Source of the DNA: Paenibacillus athensensis
Lineage (GTDB): Bacteria > Bacillota > Bacilli > Paenibacillales > NBRC-103111
Direction of reading: 5' to 3'
Length of the DNA: 64,000 nt
Assembly: GCF_004514475.2 (NCBI RefSeq)
Contig: NZ_MYFO02000001.1
Coordinates: 682,001 to 746,000, forward strand
Shown: piece after piece, positions 45,659 to 53,706 of the stretch
Layout: each line of letters begins with the position of its first letter
Numbering within the stretch: position 1 is the stretch's first letter
Program-made: the position numbers and the translations under genes
The notes under the pieces: model-generated
What the model was told of the DNA's origin: nothing
What the model saw: the letters and a program-made list of their open reading frames with translations, nothing else
Database searches by the model: none

Positions 45659-45949
45659 GCTCCTTCAAAATCCTTCCTGCTGGCTCATTCTCTTTCTCAC
45701 ATCTGATATCGTACCACAACCGAAAACCCGATACAAAAATTTTTCCCTTTGCAGGTATATAATGGCCCAACTCCGGCCACACTTAAATTATCGACATCAC
45801 AAAATGTCGTAGACAACCGCGGAGAAGACTTACGTTTCCCCATAAGCTCTTCGTCCGGTTTCTCCTCTCCCATGAGGCGGCTGCGCAAGCAGTCGCCGTT
45901 TAATTTTGCACTTCTTTGCCGCTCGCTGCAAGCAACAAAAAAACGCGGC
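45659..45949. other. Gap between rsmD and the ribokinase operon
   Basis: This gap of about 290 bp contains the rsmD promoter, an imperfect hairpin at 45873-45894 and the terminator at 45936-45961. I see no supported coding sequence. Confidence 0.5.
45708..45736 (-). promoter_or_regulatory. Promoter of rsmD-coaD
   Basis: Minus strand: -35 TTGTAT (45736-45731), 17-bp spacer, -10 TACGAT (45713-45708). It is about 50 bp upstream of the rsmD start codon. Confidence 0.6.
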
Positions 45950-45961
45950 CTAAAAGCCGCG
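45936..45961 (-). terminator. Intrinsic terminator after the 91-aa membrane gene
   Basis: Minus strand: stem CGCGGC/GCCGCG with a 6-nt loop, followed by TTTTTTTG. The TAG stop codon of the 91-aa gene lies in the loop, so translation and termination are tightly packed. Confidence 0.8.
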
Positions 45962-46225
45962 CTTCTTCGAATAATACAGCACCCCGATATAATGCGCCGC
46001 CATGAACAGCGTCATTACGCCGAAAAACAGCAAATACCCCAGCTCGCCCTGGCGAAAAAGCAGCTGAATGACAAACAGCGCCAACGCCACCACCGTGCCG
46101 AGCAAGGTGCGCTTTTTCAACTGCCGTAAATCGGCCTTCGAGTTTTTCAGTCGGCGCAGGTTCATGTACGTCAATCCCGCCAGCACCAGAATCCCCAGCA
46201 CCAGCGCAACGATATAATTACTCAT
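45950..46225 (-). CDS. Small membrane protein of unknown function, 91 aa
   Basis: A three-helix membrane protein (IVALVLGILVLAGLTYM near 4-20, LLGTVVALALFVIQLLF near 41-57, YLLFFGVMTLFMAAHYIGVL near 65-84) with a basic loop (LRRLKNSKADLRQLKKR). It starts within the ribokinase stop codon (4-bp ATGA overlap) and has GGGAGAGGG upstream, so it is co-translated with the ribokinase. I do not recognise a family. Confidence 0.75.
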   Translation of the reverse strand: MSNYIVALVLGILVLAGLTYMNLRRLKNSKADLRQLKKRTLLGTVVALALFVIQLLFRQGELGYLLFFGVMTLFMAAHYIGVLYYSKKRGF

Positions 46226-47181
46226 TTGCGACCCTCTCCCTGTTCATGTTCAAAATCGTTCCGTCCCACGGCCGCTTCAACCTCGGCCCGCGTCGGCATG
46301 CCCGCTTGCGCGCCGAAGCGCGTCACGGACAGCGAAGCGGCCGTTACGGCAAAGGCTGCAGCATCGGCGAAAGCGCGCCCTTCGCAGAGCGCTAACGCCA
46401 GCGCGGCATTAAACGCGTCGCCCGCTCCCGTCGTGTCTACGGCCTCCGCCTGCGGTGCCGGCACGTTGACCAGCCGTCCCGCATCGAGAAAGCTGCAGCC
46501 GTGCCGGCCCTGCGTTACAATCACGCGATGGCCGTATTCGGCTTCCCATGCCGCGAGCACGCGTGCCAGCCCTGCGGACGACAGCTGCTCGACCGGCTCG
46601 CCGGTGAGCGTCTCCAGCTCCGTTTCGTTGGGCGTCAGCACGTCAATCCGCCGCAGCAGCTCGGCTGGCAAGCGCCGGGCGGGAGCCGGATTGACGATCA
46701 CGCGTACGCCTTGCGACGCTGCCGCTTCAACGGCAGCAGCCACCGCTGCGGCCGGAATTTCCAGCTGCACGAGCAAAGCGTCGGCTTGTCCGAGCAGCGC
46801 GCGTGCGCGGTCCATTTGCTCCGGCGAGCAGTGAGCGTTGGCCCCCGGCACGACGATAATGCAATTATCCTCCGGCGTGCGCACAATGGTTGCGGTGCCG
46901 GTTGGCGCATCGGCGGTGCGTTCGACATGCGGCAGGCCGACGCCTTCGCGCTCCAGCGCCTGTACGATTTGCGCCCCGAAGGCGTCAGTTCCGACAACGC
47001 CGATCAGGCTGGTGTCTGCGCCGAGTCTGGCGCAGCCTACCGCCTGATTGGCGCCTTTTCCGCCGGGAATATAGTCGATGTGCCGCCCCGTGATCGTCTC
47101 GCCGATCCGCGGCATCCGGTCGGTACTGACGACCAGATCCATATTCAAGCTGCCTGCCACCACGATGCGCGGTCGCGTCAT
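46222..47181 (-). CDS. rbsK: Ribokinase
   Basis: A PfkB-family sugar kinase, 319 aa, converting ribose to ribose-5-phosphate. The N-terminal substrate motif GGKGANQAVGCARLGADTS is near residue 42 and the C-terminal catalytic motif DTTGAGDAFNAALALAL (Asp base) near 255, as in ribokinases. AGGGAGGGAG precedes the ATG. No rbs transporter genes are nearby, so it probably acts on ribose released from nucleosides; the only partner in the operon is a small membrane protein. Confidence 0.92.
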   Translation of the reverse strand: MTRPRIVVAGSLNMDLVVSTDRMPRIGETITGRHIDYIPGGKGANQAVGCARLGADTSLIGVVGTDAFGAQIVQALEREGVGLPHVERTADAPTGTATIVRTPEDNCIIVVPGANAHCSPEQMDRARALLGQADALLVQLEIPAAAVAAAVEAAASQGVRVIVNPAPARRLPAELLRRIDVLTPNETELETLTGEPVEQLSSAGLARVLAAWEAEYGHRVIVTQGRHGCSFLDAGRLVNVPAPQAEAVDTTGAGDAFNAALALALCEGRAFADAAAFAVTAASLSVTRFGAQAGMPTRAEVEAAVGRNDFEHEQGEGRK

Positions 47182-47516
47182 CCCGGCTCCCTCCCTTTGC
47201 CTAGTAATGATATTAACTTACATGCTTTGCCTGCCGATGTCGAGTTTTTCGCGTAAAATAACCTGACAACACCACGGATGTCGCAGCCTGCCTGCTTCGA
47301 ACTGCAAGGAAACGGTTACAAACTTGAAGCAGGGGAACCGACGATAAAGCGCTTCTGAACGGACAATCCGCAAAAAAATCGGCCGCCCCGTAAATACGAC
47401 GGAAACATTGCGGCGTTTCGCCGCGTCTAATGAAATAACCGGGCAGCGGGGCTTCAAGCCGCGCAGTGTGTAAACGTTGCATTCGCTGCCAACGGACGAT
47501 AGAAAGGGGATTGTTT
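47182..47516. other. Gap upstream of rbsK, no gene seen
   Basis: This 335-bp divergent gap should contain promoters for rbsK (minus) and the 83-aa gene (plus). I find no convincing -35/-10 pairs. A compact hairpin (GCGGCG/CGCCGC, 3-nt loop) is at 47410-47424 without a T-run. No coding sequence is supported. Confidence 0.4.
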
Positions 47517-47768
47517 ATGCGCAGCTTTGGATGTATCGCCGGACTGCTGGCCGGACCGCTGTGGGTGCTGTTATTCGGCGCGCTGCAATTTTGGGGCAGC
47601 TTCGGCTGGGGCTTGATGATCGGTCTGCCGATTGTTGGCATTTTGCTCACTTGGCTGTATAAGCCGCTGCAAATTCGCTTTTGGCGCTGGTTTACGATTG
47701 GCTGGCTGATCGGGGCGGCCGGGTTCTCGACGTATATTTTGGCTACCTTTGCCTATCGCTTCACGTAG
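47517..47768 (+). CDS. Small membrane protein of unknown function, 83 aa
   Basis: The start is the ATG at 47517 (MRSFGCIAGLLAGPLWVLLF), seven bases after AAAGGGGA. Two or three hydrophobic helices (about 4-20, 27-46 and 58-80) with aromatic Trp-rich faces (FWRWFTIGWLIGAAG) make up almost the whole protein. No family is recognised. It is followed after 186 bp by the deacetylase lipoprotein gene on the same strand. Confidence 0.7.
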   Translation: MRSFGCIAGLLAGPLWVLLFGALQFWGSFGWGLMIGLPIVGILLTWLYKPLQIRFWRWFTIGWLIGAAGFSTYILATFAYRFT

Positions 47769-47918
47769 GCCGGTCGGCTGCTCCGCAAGATGAGTTTGAC
47801 CGCCACCTTGCGCCCGGAGCCGGGCTCTGGGGTGCCGGACCGCGCGCTGTACGGCCGTGGCACCGCAACCATCCACGTTCCACGTATTTCCATAGATATT
47901 CGCCCAGCATCCGGCAAA

Positions 47919-47947
47919 CCCTAAAGCCTATCACTTGCTTTAGGGGG
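47919..47947 (+). promoter_or_regulatory. Hairpin sequestering the deacetylase ribosome binding site
   Basis: A perfect 9-bp inverted repeat CCCTAAAGC/GCTTTAGGG (47919-47927 and 47937-47945) with a 9-nt loop. The 3' arm includes the AGGGGG Shine-Dalgarno of the gene starting at 47955. Folding would hide the ribosome binding site, suggesting translational control, for example by temperature or a trans-acting factor. Confidence 0.55.
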
Positions 47948-47954
47948 ATGCTTC

Positions 47955-49040
47955 ATGTACAAATGGCTGTTGTCTGTTATGATAAGCTGCTTGCTGCTCG
48001 CTGGCTGCAGCGCTGGTCCGGAGCAACCGCAACGCGCCGAAGCCGGCAGCGCCGCGTTGGACGAGGAGCCCGCCGCAGCACTGCCGCCGGCAAAGACGCA
48101 AGATAAGACCCAAAGCGTCGGTCGGGATCAAGACAAGAGCCTGTTAACGGCAGAAGCTTCGCCGTTCGGCGGCGCGCCGCAAGCACGGGCGGCGGGGCAG
48201 GCGACGCCCGTTCCGTCAGCACAGCCGTCGCCAACCGTTAGCCCGGGCAAGCCGGCCGCGGCGACTGCGCAAACACAAGATAAAGCGACGGCCAGGACTC
48301 CACAGCCGGACAAAAGCAAAAAGCCGTCGCTGCCCGTTCATCGCAGCCATAGTCAGGCGCAGGCAGGGGGCTTGCAGCGCAAGCTGTCGCTGGCTGAGCT
48401 CGTGCGCAAGTACCCGGACATCTTCAAGGTCAGCGGGCCTTCCCGCGAGAAAAAAATCGCGCTGACGTTTGACGACGGCCCCGATGAGCGGTTTACGCCG
48501 CAGGTGCTCGACGTATTGCGTGAGAACGGCGTCAAAGCGACGTTTTTCGTGCTCGGGTCTCAAGCCAGCGAACGCCCGGCGCTCGTGCGGCGCATGGTGC
48601 GCGAGGGTCATGTCGTCGGCAACCATTCCTACAGCCACGCCAACTTGCCCAAGCTGACTGTGGATAAATTTCAAAGCCAGATCGAGAACACAGAAGCCGT
48701 TCTCCAGCAGTTGACCGGCTACGCCCCGCGCCTGATCCGGCCGCCCTACGGGGCCATCAACGAGGAACAGGTCAAATGGGTATCGGAGCGCCATTATCTG
48801 ATCGTCAACTGGAATGTCGACTCGCTCGATTGGAAATCGTTGAAGGCCGATCAGGTGCTCAGCAACATTTTGCGTCAAACAAAGCCGGGCTCGATTATTC
48901 TTCAGCATTCCGGCGGCGCTTCGACCCAGGATTTGTCGGGCACCGTGCAAGCGCTTGGCCCCTTGATCAACAAGCTGAAAAGCTCGGGCTATACCTTCGT
49001 GACCGTACCGGAGCTGCTGCAGGTGCCCAAAAGCCGCTAA
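47955..49040 (+). CDS. Polysaccharide deacetylase lipoprotein (NodB/PgdA family)
   Basis: This 361-aa protein is anchored outside the membrane: a signal peptide with lipobox (ISCLLLAGCSAG, Cys near 18), then a low-complexity Ala/Pro/Gln/Lys linker to about residue 150, then the NodB domain. Catalytic motifs are TFDDGPDERF (Asp metal ligand and base), NHSYSH (His ligands), RPPYG, VNWNVDSLDWKS and IILQHSGG, the last replacing the usual HD/HP variant. It probably de-N-acetylates peptidoglycan or another aminosugar polymer at the cell surface. A hairpin covers its ribosome binding site. No terminator with a clear U-tract was found directly after it on the plus strand. Confidence 0.92.
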   Translation: MYKWLLSVMISCLLLAGCSAGPEQPQRAEAGSAALDEEPAAALPPAKTQDKTQSVGRDQDKSLLTAEASPFGGAPQARAAGQATPVPSAQPSPTVSPGKPAAATAQTQDKATARTPQPDKSKKPSLPVHRSHSQAQAGGLQRKLSLAELVRKYPDIFKVSGPSREKKIALTFDDGPDERFTPQVLDVLRENGVKATFFVLGSQASERPALVRRMVREGHVVGNHSYSHANLPKLTVDKFQSQIENTEAVLQQLTGYAPRLIRPPYGAINEEQVKWVSERHYLIVNWNVDSLDWKSLKADQVLSNILRQTKPGSIILQHSGGASTQDLSGTVQALGPLINKLKSSGYTFVTVPELLQVPKSR

Positions 49041-49278
49041 GCCGATTAACGCGCCTTGTGGTCCGACCTCAGTCCGACGACCGACAAGGCAGCCAAAGGA
49101 TGCTTAACGTGTGCGACGGCCTTGTCGCGAACGCCACTTCCGTACCGCCTGCATGCGTCCCGACGCCGAAGCGCATCCCTCAGGCGGGATGCTTACGGAA
49201 ACCGGACCGTACAGTCTCCCGCGGCTTGCCTACGCCTAACGCGCAGACAGGTCGGGGGATTTTTTTCGCCCAAACATC

Positions 49279-49305
49279 AAAAAAAACCGCGGGACCCGCC
49301 CGCGG
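49279..49305 (-). terminator. Intrinsic terminator after zur
   Basis: Minus strand: perfect 7-bp stem CCGCGGG/CCCGCGG, 5-nt loop, then eight T residues, 31 bp past the zur stop. It lies between convergent genes. Confidence 0.85.
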
Positions 49306-49335
49306 CCAACCTCGATTGCCTTGTTGCCTTGCGGC

Positions 49336-49794
49336 TTATTGCAGCGCCGAAGCTTCCTTGTTCCCGCGCTTGCAATCCGCACAATAACCGAATATCTCAA
49401 AGCGATGATTGACGACTTCAAAGCTGTCCGGCAGTCCCTTGACGAGCGACATCGGACAAAATTCAAAAGTAACCGTCTTCTCGCAATTCATGCAAATCAG
49501 ATGATGATGATGATGCGACAGGCAGCTCGCCTTGAACTTCAACCCGTCGGCCAGATGAAACTGCTCCAGCACGCCCATCTCGCTTAACAGCCGCAAATTG
49601 CGGTACACCGTATCAAAGCTCACGCCCGGATACTGCTCCTTCATATGATCATATACGTCCTTGGGCGACAAATATCCCTCGGACTTGGCGAACAAGGCAG
49701 CCAGACTGCGGCGCTGCTCCGTGATCCGCCAGCCCTTTTGCGACATGAGCTGGAGCATCTGCTGAACGTTCTGTGAATGGGTAGCCACGTGCAT
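49336..49794 (-). CDS. zur: Zinc-uptake-type Fur family repressor (Zur)
   Basis: A Fur-family metalloregulator, 152 aa. The winged-helix part (GWRITEQRRSLAALFAKSEG, SFDTVYRNLRLLSEMG) is followed by a metal region HHHHHLICMNCEKTVTFEFC and the second structural pair YCADCK. The five-His run, the ..C.NCEKT...CPM arrangement and VVNHRFEIFGYC resemble B. subtilis Zur more than Fur or PerR. Proximity to a COG0523 metallochaperone gene supports zinc sensing. Start: the ATG at 49794 has AGAGGAG only two bases upstream, so the GTG two codons later (eight bases away) may be used. No Zur box was recognised upstream. Confidence 0.85.
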   Translation of the reverse strand: MHVATHSQNVQQMLQLMSQKGWRITEQRRSLAALFAKSEGYLSPKDVYDHMKEQYPGVSFDTVYRNLRLLSEMGVLEQFHLADGLKFKASCLSHHHHHLICMNCEKTVTFEFCPMSLVKGLPDSFEVVNHRFEIFGYCADCKRGNKEASALQ

Positions 49795-49879
49795 TACTCC
49801 TCTAAAGGTCGAATTGTTCTTTCCTTATATAGTGCCGTAAACCGGCAGGTTTCGTCAAGGTACCTGATCTGGCCCCGGC

Positions 49880-51028
49880 TTACTGCCCCTGCGGAGTACC
49901 GGCCGCTTCCAGCGCCAGCAGCGCGTCACGGATTGCCGATCGGGAAAAATGCTCGCCGATAAATACAGCAACGTCGGGCACATCGCCTTGCGGCGTGATT
50001 TTTACAAAATCCATTTCCCGGTAGGCATATTGAAACATAAACCGGCTGGACGTATCCGTGAAGTGGAGGATCCCCTTGGCCCGATATACCTCCTGCGGCA
50101 GCGCAGCAACGAAATTTTCAAAGGCTTGACTGTCCACCGCGTTGGCAAAATAATGCGTATACGCCATCACATGATCGTGCGTTGGATGCAGATGCTCCTG
50201 CTGCTTGTGCCCGGCATGCCCGTGATCATGCCCGCAGCCCGGCTCGTGCGCATGCTCATCTGTCCCGCATCCGCAGGCCAAAGCTGCCGCCCCGGCCCCG
50301 GACGCGGTTCCCCCCGTCTGCGCAGAGCTGCGTTCACGCGTGCCGACCGCCGGAGCCGCTGTTCCTTCGCTGTCCGCCTTTTGCGCCGACAACGTCGCAT
50401 CGCCGGCTTCCCCGGCCGCCTCAAGCCTGTCCAGCAGCTCCAGATCGATGCGGGCGTAATCGGCCCGTTCCACGCTCGCATGCGCATTCCAGCCGCACAC
50501 AAGCGCTTCGGCTTCATCGGCTTCCGCAGCCGGCAGCTTGCTGATTTTGTTCAGCACAAGCACATTGGCGCAGCGGATTTGCTCCTGCATCAGCCGGAAG
50601 GTTTTGCCGCGGCTTGTCCGGTCCAGCTCCAACAGATGCGGCGTATCGACAACCGTAAGGACGGCCTTGAGATCAATCGGCAGCAGTAAGGAAGCATCGG
50701 TCACCTCGTCGATGATTTCCAGCGGGTTGGCAACGCCCGTCGCTTCGATAAACACAAGCCCTGGCCGCTCGTTTAACACCAGCTCGCGCAGCTTCATGCC
50801 GAAATCGCCGCGGATGGAGCAGCAGATACAACCGCTGAGCATTTCCGCAGTCGGCACGCTTCCGTCCAGCAATTGACCGTCGAGGTTGATCTCGCCGATC
50901 TCGTTCATTACAACCGCCGGGACGCGGCCGGAACGCTTGACGTGCTCCAGCGCTTGCGCAAGCAGTGTCGTTTTTCCGCTGCCCAGAAAGCCGGAAAGAA
51001 TAAATACTGGGATCGGTTGAGTTGTCAT
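49880..51028 (-). CDS. COG0523/CobW-type metallochaperone GTPase
   Basis: This 382-aa P-loop GTPase of the ZNG1/ZagA/CobW group is believed to hand zinc (or cobalt) to target enzymes. It has the P-loop GFLGSGKTTLLAQALEH near residue 12, the metal-binding CxCC (SGCICCSIRGDF) near 65, EATGVANPLEIIDE, and NKISKLP for base recognition. A low-complexity insert (about 205-285) ends in a His-rich tract (HEPGCGHDHGHAGHKQQEHL), then the CobW C-terminal domain (about 290-382). It overlaps the 196-aa gene by 4 bp and lies 85 bp upstream of zur, suggesting a zinc-homeostasis role. Confidence 0.92.
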   Translation of the reverse strand: MTTQPIPVFILSGFLGSGKTTLLAQALEHVKRSGRVPAVVMNEIGEINLDGQLLDGSVPTAEMLSGCICCSIRGDFGMKLRELVLNERPGLVFIEATGVANPLEIIDEVTDASLLLPIDLKAVLTVVDTPHLLELDRTSRGKTFRLMQEQIRCANVLVLNKISKLPAAEADEAEALVCGWNAHASVERADYARIDLELLDRLEAAGEAGDATLSAQKADSEGTAAPAVGTRERSSAQTGGTASGAGAAALACGCGTDEHAHEPGCGHDHGHAGHKQQEHLHPTHDHVMAYTHYFANAVDSQAFENFVAALPQEVYRAKGILHFTDTSSRFMFQYAYREMDFVKITPQGDVPDVAVFIGEHFSRSAIRDALLALEAAGTPQGQ

Positions 51029-51615
51029 GCTCCTGCTCCTCCTCTGGCTGCATCCTCTTCATTGGCAACGTCAAAACGCTGTAACAAAAGCGGCCACTTG
51101 CCAATCATTCCCGATACATATTGCATCAGCTTGAACTGCAGCAAGCTGCCCTCGGCCTGCTCCGGCTTGAGCGGGAGAGGCAAACGGGCATACAAAATGT
51201 CCACTGCGCAGGCCAGCAGCGCCATTGCCAAATCGCCTCCCTGAGCTTCCGCCTTCACCGCGTTTGCCTCCGTCATCTGCAGCCGGGGCGCATACACCGC
51301 GCAAATCGGTTCAGCCAGCCGGTGCGCAGCAAAATGCTCCGAGCTCATAATGGCGTCCATACCCTGGCCCACCTGGGCGGCGATATCCGTCTCGAAGGCA
51401 TGCGGAATACAATAAACCTCCAGCGCCAATGCCGCGATATATGCTTCCTTGAGCAAATCATCCTCCTGCGCCTCGGACAATACCGCGTCCGGCACATAAG
51501 CCGCAAACGTCGGTTTTACCGCCGGCCAGCCGTGTTCTGCGCTGCGCATCGTCATCTGCATCATCGCAGCAGCGGCCTCCTTGGGCGTAATGATGTTACG
51601 CTTGTCTTCCTTCAT
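51025..51615 (-). CDS. Protein of unknown function coupled to the COG0523 GTPase, 196 aa
   Basis: A mostly helical, Ala/Met/Glu-rich soluble protein (ITPKEAAAAMMQMTMRSAEH, LKEAYIAALALEVYCIPHAF, GQGMDAIMSSEHFAAHRLAE) with no recognised domain, signal peptide or membrane helix. Its stop codon overlaps the start of the COG0523 gene by 4 bp (ATGA) and it follows the metallophosphoesterase by 15 bp. Scattered His, Cys, Asp and Glu could bind metal. The overlap makes it a candidate client or partner of the metallochaperone, which is inference only. Confidence 0.75.
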   Translation of the reverse strand: MKEDKRNIITPKEAAAAMMQMTMRSAEHGWPAVKPTFAAYVPDAVLSEAQEDDLLKEAYIAALALEVYCIPHAFETDIAAQVGQGMDAIMSSEHFAAHRLAEPICAVYAPRLQMTEANAVKAEAQGGDLAMALLACAVDILYARLPLPLKPEQAEGSLLQFKLMQYVSGMIGKWPLLLQRFDVANEEDAARGGAGA

Positions 51616-51630
51616 GACTCTTGTCTCTCC

Positions 51631-52779
51631 TTATGAATGACTTTCAAAATGAATGACCAGTTCGACGATTTCGCAGCGGCTGCCGATCCTCACCGGCGGT
51701 CCCCAGCTTCCAAAGCCGGACGAGACGACGGCGTTAAGCTGCTTTTTGCGCAAATAGCCCCAATCGAGCTCGAACAGTCTGCGCGTAATCAGGTTGCCCG
51801 GCGCCATTTGACCGCGGTGCGTATGTCCGCTGAGCAATACGTCAACCCCCGCCGCTACCGCTTTGTCGTATTGGCGCGGCTGGTGGTCCAGCACGATAAT
51901 CGGCTTGCTCGGGTCCAGACCGGCAAGCAGCTCGGCCAGCTCCTTGCGCCCGTCCGCGAATCCGGAAGCCGCCGCATCCTTGCGTCCGACGATATAGAAA
52001 GCGTCCTCGACGCACACGGCCTCGTCCATCAGCAGCCGGACGCCGCTTAACGTCATCTGCTCATGAAACGTCTCCACATGTCCGCCGATGTATTCATGGT
52101 TGCCAAGCGAAGCATATACGCCGAGCGGAGCCTGCAAGCCGCGCATCGTTTCGGCCATATTCTGCCGAATAAACGGCGCAATCTCGTCATCAATAATATC
52201 GCCGGGCAGCAAAATCAGATCCGGCTTCAGCGCAGCCGCCTGACGAACCAGGCGCTGCAAATGCTTTTTCCGCACCACAGTCCCCAAATGCAAATCGGAA
52301 GCGACTGCGACGCGCAACGTCCGGCGTCCCGGAACCGGCTTGGAGACGGTAAATTCGTAGCGGCGTACGATCGGCGACCAGGCGTTGTAGGAGCCTTTGA
52401 TCAAAATCGCCAGTAAAACGGCAAGAAATGCCCAGCCGAGCACGGGCACATAGACGGACTTGTCCACGCCTCCGACGGCCAGCAGCACAGCCAGCACGTC
52501 AACAATCGGCAGCAGCAGCAAGCCGTACAGCACAACGACCAGCCAATAGCTGCCCGCCAGCTTCAATACAATCGCCAAAGGACCTGGCAAAATGCGATGC
52601 GCAAACCGCGCAAAAAAGTACGCAAACGCCAGCACGCCAATGCAGGTCCAATAGATTCCGTCGTGAACGTTGCCGAACAGCTCCTGCAAAAATACGCGCC
52701 CGTTCCAGCCAATCAGCGCATTAATCAAGCTGACGATGGTCAAAATGACCGCCAGCGTCACAGCAAAACGTCTTCTCAT
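51631..52779 (-). CDS. Membrane-anchored metallophosphoesterase (YkuE/YaeI type)
   Basis: A 382-aa protein with four N-terminal transmembrane helices (about 7-25, 40-60, 70-95, 100-125) and a calcineurin-like phosphoesterase domain from about residue 150. Metal-binding motifs: VASDLHLGTVVRK, LPGDIIDDE, SLGNHEYIGGH, IIVLDHQP and LLSGHTHRGQMAPGN. The family includes lipid- or nucleotide-directed phosphoesterases; the substrate here is unknown. It is in the minus-strand run SRAP - this gene - 196 aa - COG0523 - zur. Confidence 0.92.
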   Translation of the reverse strand: MRRRFAVTLAVILTIVSLINALIGWNGRVFLQELFGNVHDGIYWTCIGVLAFAYFFARFAHRILPGPLAIVLKLAGSYWLVVVLYGLLLLPIVDVLAVLLAVGGVDKSVYVPVLGWAFLAVLLAILIKGSYNAWSPIVRRYEFTVSKPVPGRRTLRVAVASDLHLGTVVRKKHLQRLVRQAAALKPDLILLPGDIIDDEIAPFIRQNMAETMRGLQAPLGVYASLGNHEYIGGHVETFHEQMTLSGVRLLMDEAVCVEDAFYIVGRKDAAASGFADGRKELAELLAGLDPSKPIIVLDHQPRQYDKAVAAGVDVLLSGHTHRGQMAPGNLITRRLFELDWGYLRKKQLNAVVSSGFGSWGPPVRIGSRCEIVELVIHFESHS

Positions 52780-52865
52780 GCATCATGCTCCCGTTTATGG
52801 AATTAGTTCTACCTCATATGTACGGATAATAGCCGTTGCCGGTTGCTTTTTTTGCCGCAAGCCGT

Positions 52866-53546
52866 TCACAGCAGCAGCCGGATTTCCTCGGCGCAAGCCG
52901 GGTCGTCATGACGCGCATTGCCTACACGGGCTGACACCGGGTAGGCTTTCATCTCCGCTGCCGGGTAAGGCCGCAGCAGCCCACTTAGCTCGCCGGGAGC
53001 GCTCACGCTGCGATCGAGCCACAGCGCTTCGTCTTCAGGCCGCAAAATGACAGGCATCCGGTCGTGAATGTCTGCGACCAACTCGTTGGGAGTCGTTGTA
53101 ATTACGGTACAAGTCGACACCTTCGTACCGTCGGGAGACACCCATGTGTCATATAAGCCGGCCATACCGAACAGCTCGCCGCTTTTGAGCATAAGACGCA
53201 TCGGTTGCTTGCTTCGTCCCGTCGCCTTCCACTCATAGAAGGAATCCGCTGGAAGCACGCAGCGTTTTCGCCGAAAGGGCCCGCGGAACGCAGGCTTGTC
53301 GGCAATCGTTTCGGCCCGGGCGTTCAACGTCCGGTAAGCTATTTTTTCGTCCTCCGCCCACTCGGGGATCAACCCCCAGCGCAGCTCTCCGAGCCGATAC
53401 CGGCTTCCGTCGTGGAGCACCGCGGGTACGAGTTGTCCCGGCGCTACATTATAACGGGGCGCAAAAAAACGGATGCCCGTCACATCGATATGATAACGCA
53501 GCATCAATTCCTCCAGCGGCACACCAATTGTGTAACGTCCGCACAT
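52866..53546 (-). CDS. SOS response-associated peptidase (SRAP/YedK/HMCES)
   Basis: This 226-aa enzyme covalently traps abasic sites in single-stranded DNA. The catalytic Cys is residue 2 (MCGRYTIG), exposed after Met removal. Other active-site elements are FFAPRYNVAPGQLVP, LNARAETIADKPAFRG (Asn/Arg/Glu), CVLPADSFYEWKATG (Glu) and HDRMPVIL (His). A TATAAT on the minus strand (53572-53567) lies about 20 bp upstream of the ATG. It is divergent from a Y-family polymerase operon, with LexA-like boxes between them, placing both in DNA-damage tolerance. Confidence 0.94.
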   Translation of the reverse strand: MCGRYTIGVPLEELMLRYHIDVTGIRFFAPRYNVAPGQLVPAVLHDGSRYRLGELRWGLIPEWAEDEKIAYRTLNARAETIADKPAFRGPFRRKRCVLPADSFYEWKATGRSKQPMRLMLKSGELFGMAGLYDTWVSPDGTKVSTCTVITTTPNELVADIHDRMPVILRPEDEALWLDRSVSAPGELSGLLRPYPAAEMKAYPVSARVGNARHDDPACAEEIRLLL

Positions 53547-53596
53547 GTCGCATCCCTCCTTTTTCTATTATACCAAAAAAATAATCGCGCCGCCCC

Positions 53597-53625
53597 TTGA
53601 AACCGAATGCGCGTTCGTGTATCCT
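53597..53625 (+). promoter_or_regulatory. Promoter of the Y-family polymerase operon
   Basis: -35 TTGAAA (53597-53602), 17-bp spacer, -10 TATCCT (53620-53625). A LexA-like box fills the spacer, so LexA binding would exclude RNA polymerase. Confidence 0.65.
53604..53617. promoter_or_regulatory. LexA (DinR) box 1
   Basis: CGAATGCGCGTTCG matches the Bacillus LexA consensus CGAAC-N4-GTTCG at 13 of 14 positions, with a C-to-T change in the left arm. It sits between the -35 and -10 of the polymerase promoter. Confidence 0.75.
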
Positions 53626-53632
53626 GAAAACA

Positions 53633-53646
53633 GGAACAAGAGTTCG
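53633..53646. promoter_or_regulatory. LexA (DinR) box 2
   Basis: GGAACAAGAGTTCG matches CGAAC-N4-GTTCG at 13 of 14 positions. Its first base is 29 bp after the first base of box 1, just past the expected transcription start of the polymerase operon. Confidence 0.6.
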
Positions 53647-53706
53647 CTTTTTTTCAAAAAAATCACTATAATTCATGCAAACCACCGCACGGAGGATGTC
53701 CGAGCT

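Noticed and set aside
45749-46129. Plus-strand 126-codon frame between rsmD and the 91-aa gene
   Set aside because: It crosses the terminator and lies antisense to the 91-aa membrane protein; there is no ribosome binding site and no recognisable product.
49795-49879. TTGACG near zur as a -35 element, and a Zur box
   Set aside because: The nearest -10-like TATATA is 21 bp away, too far, and no TCGTAATnATTACGA-like palindrome is present.
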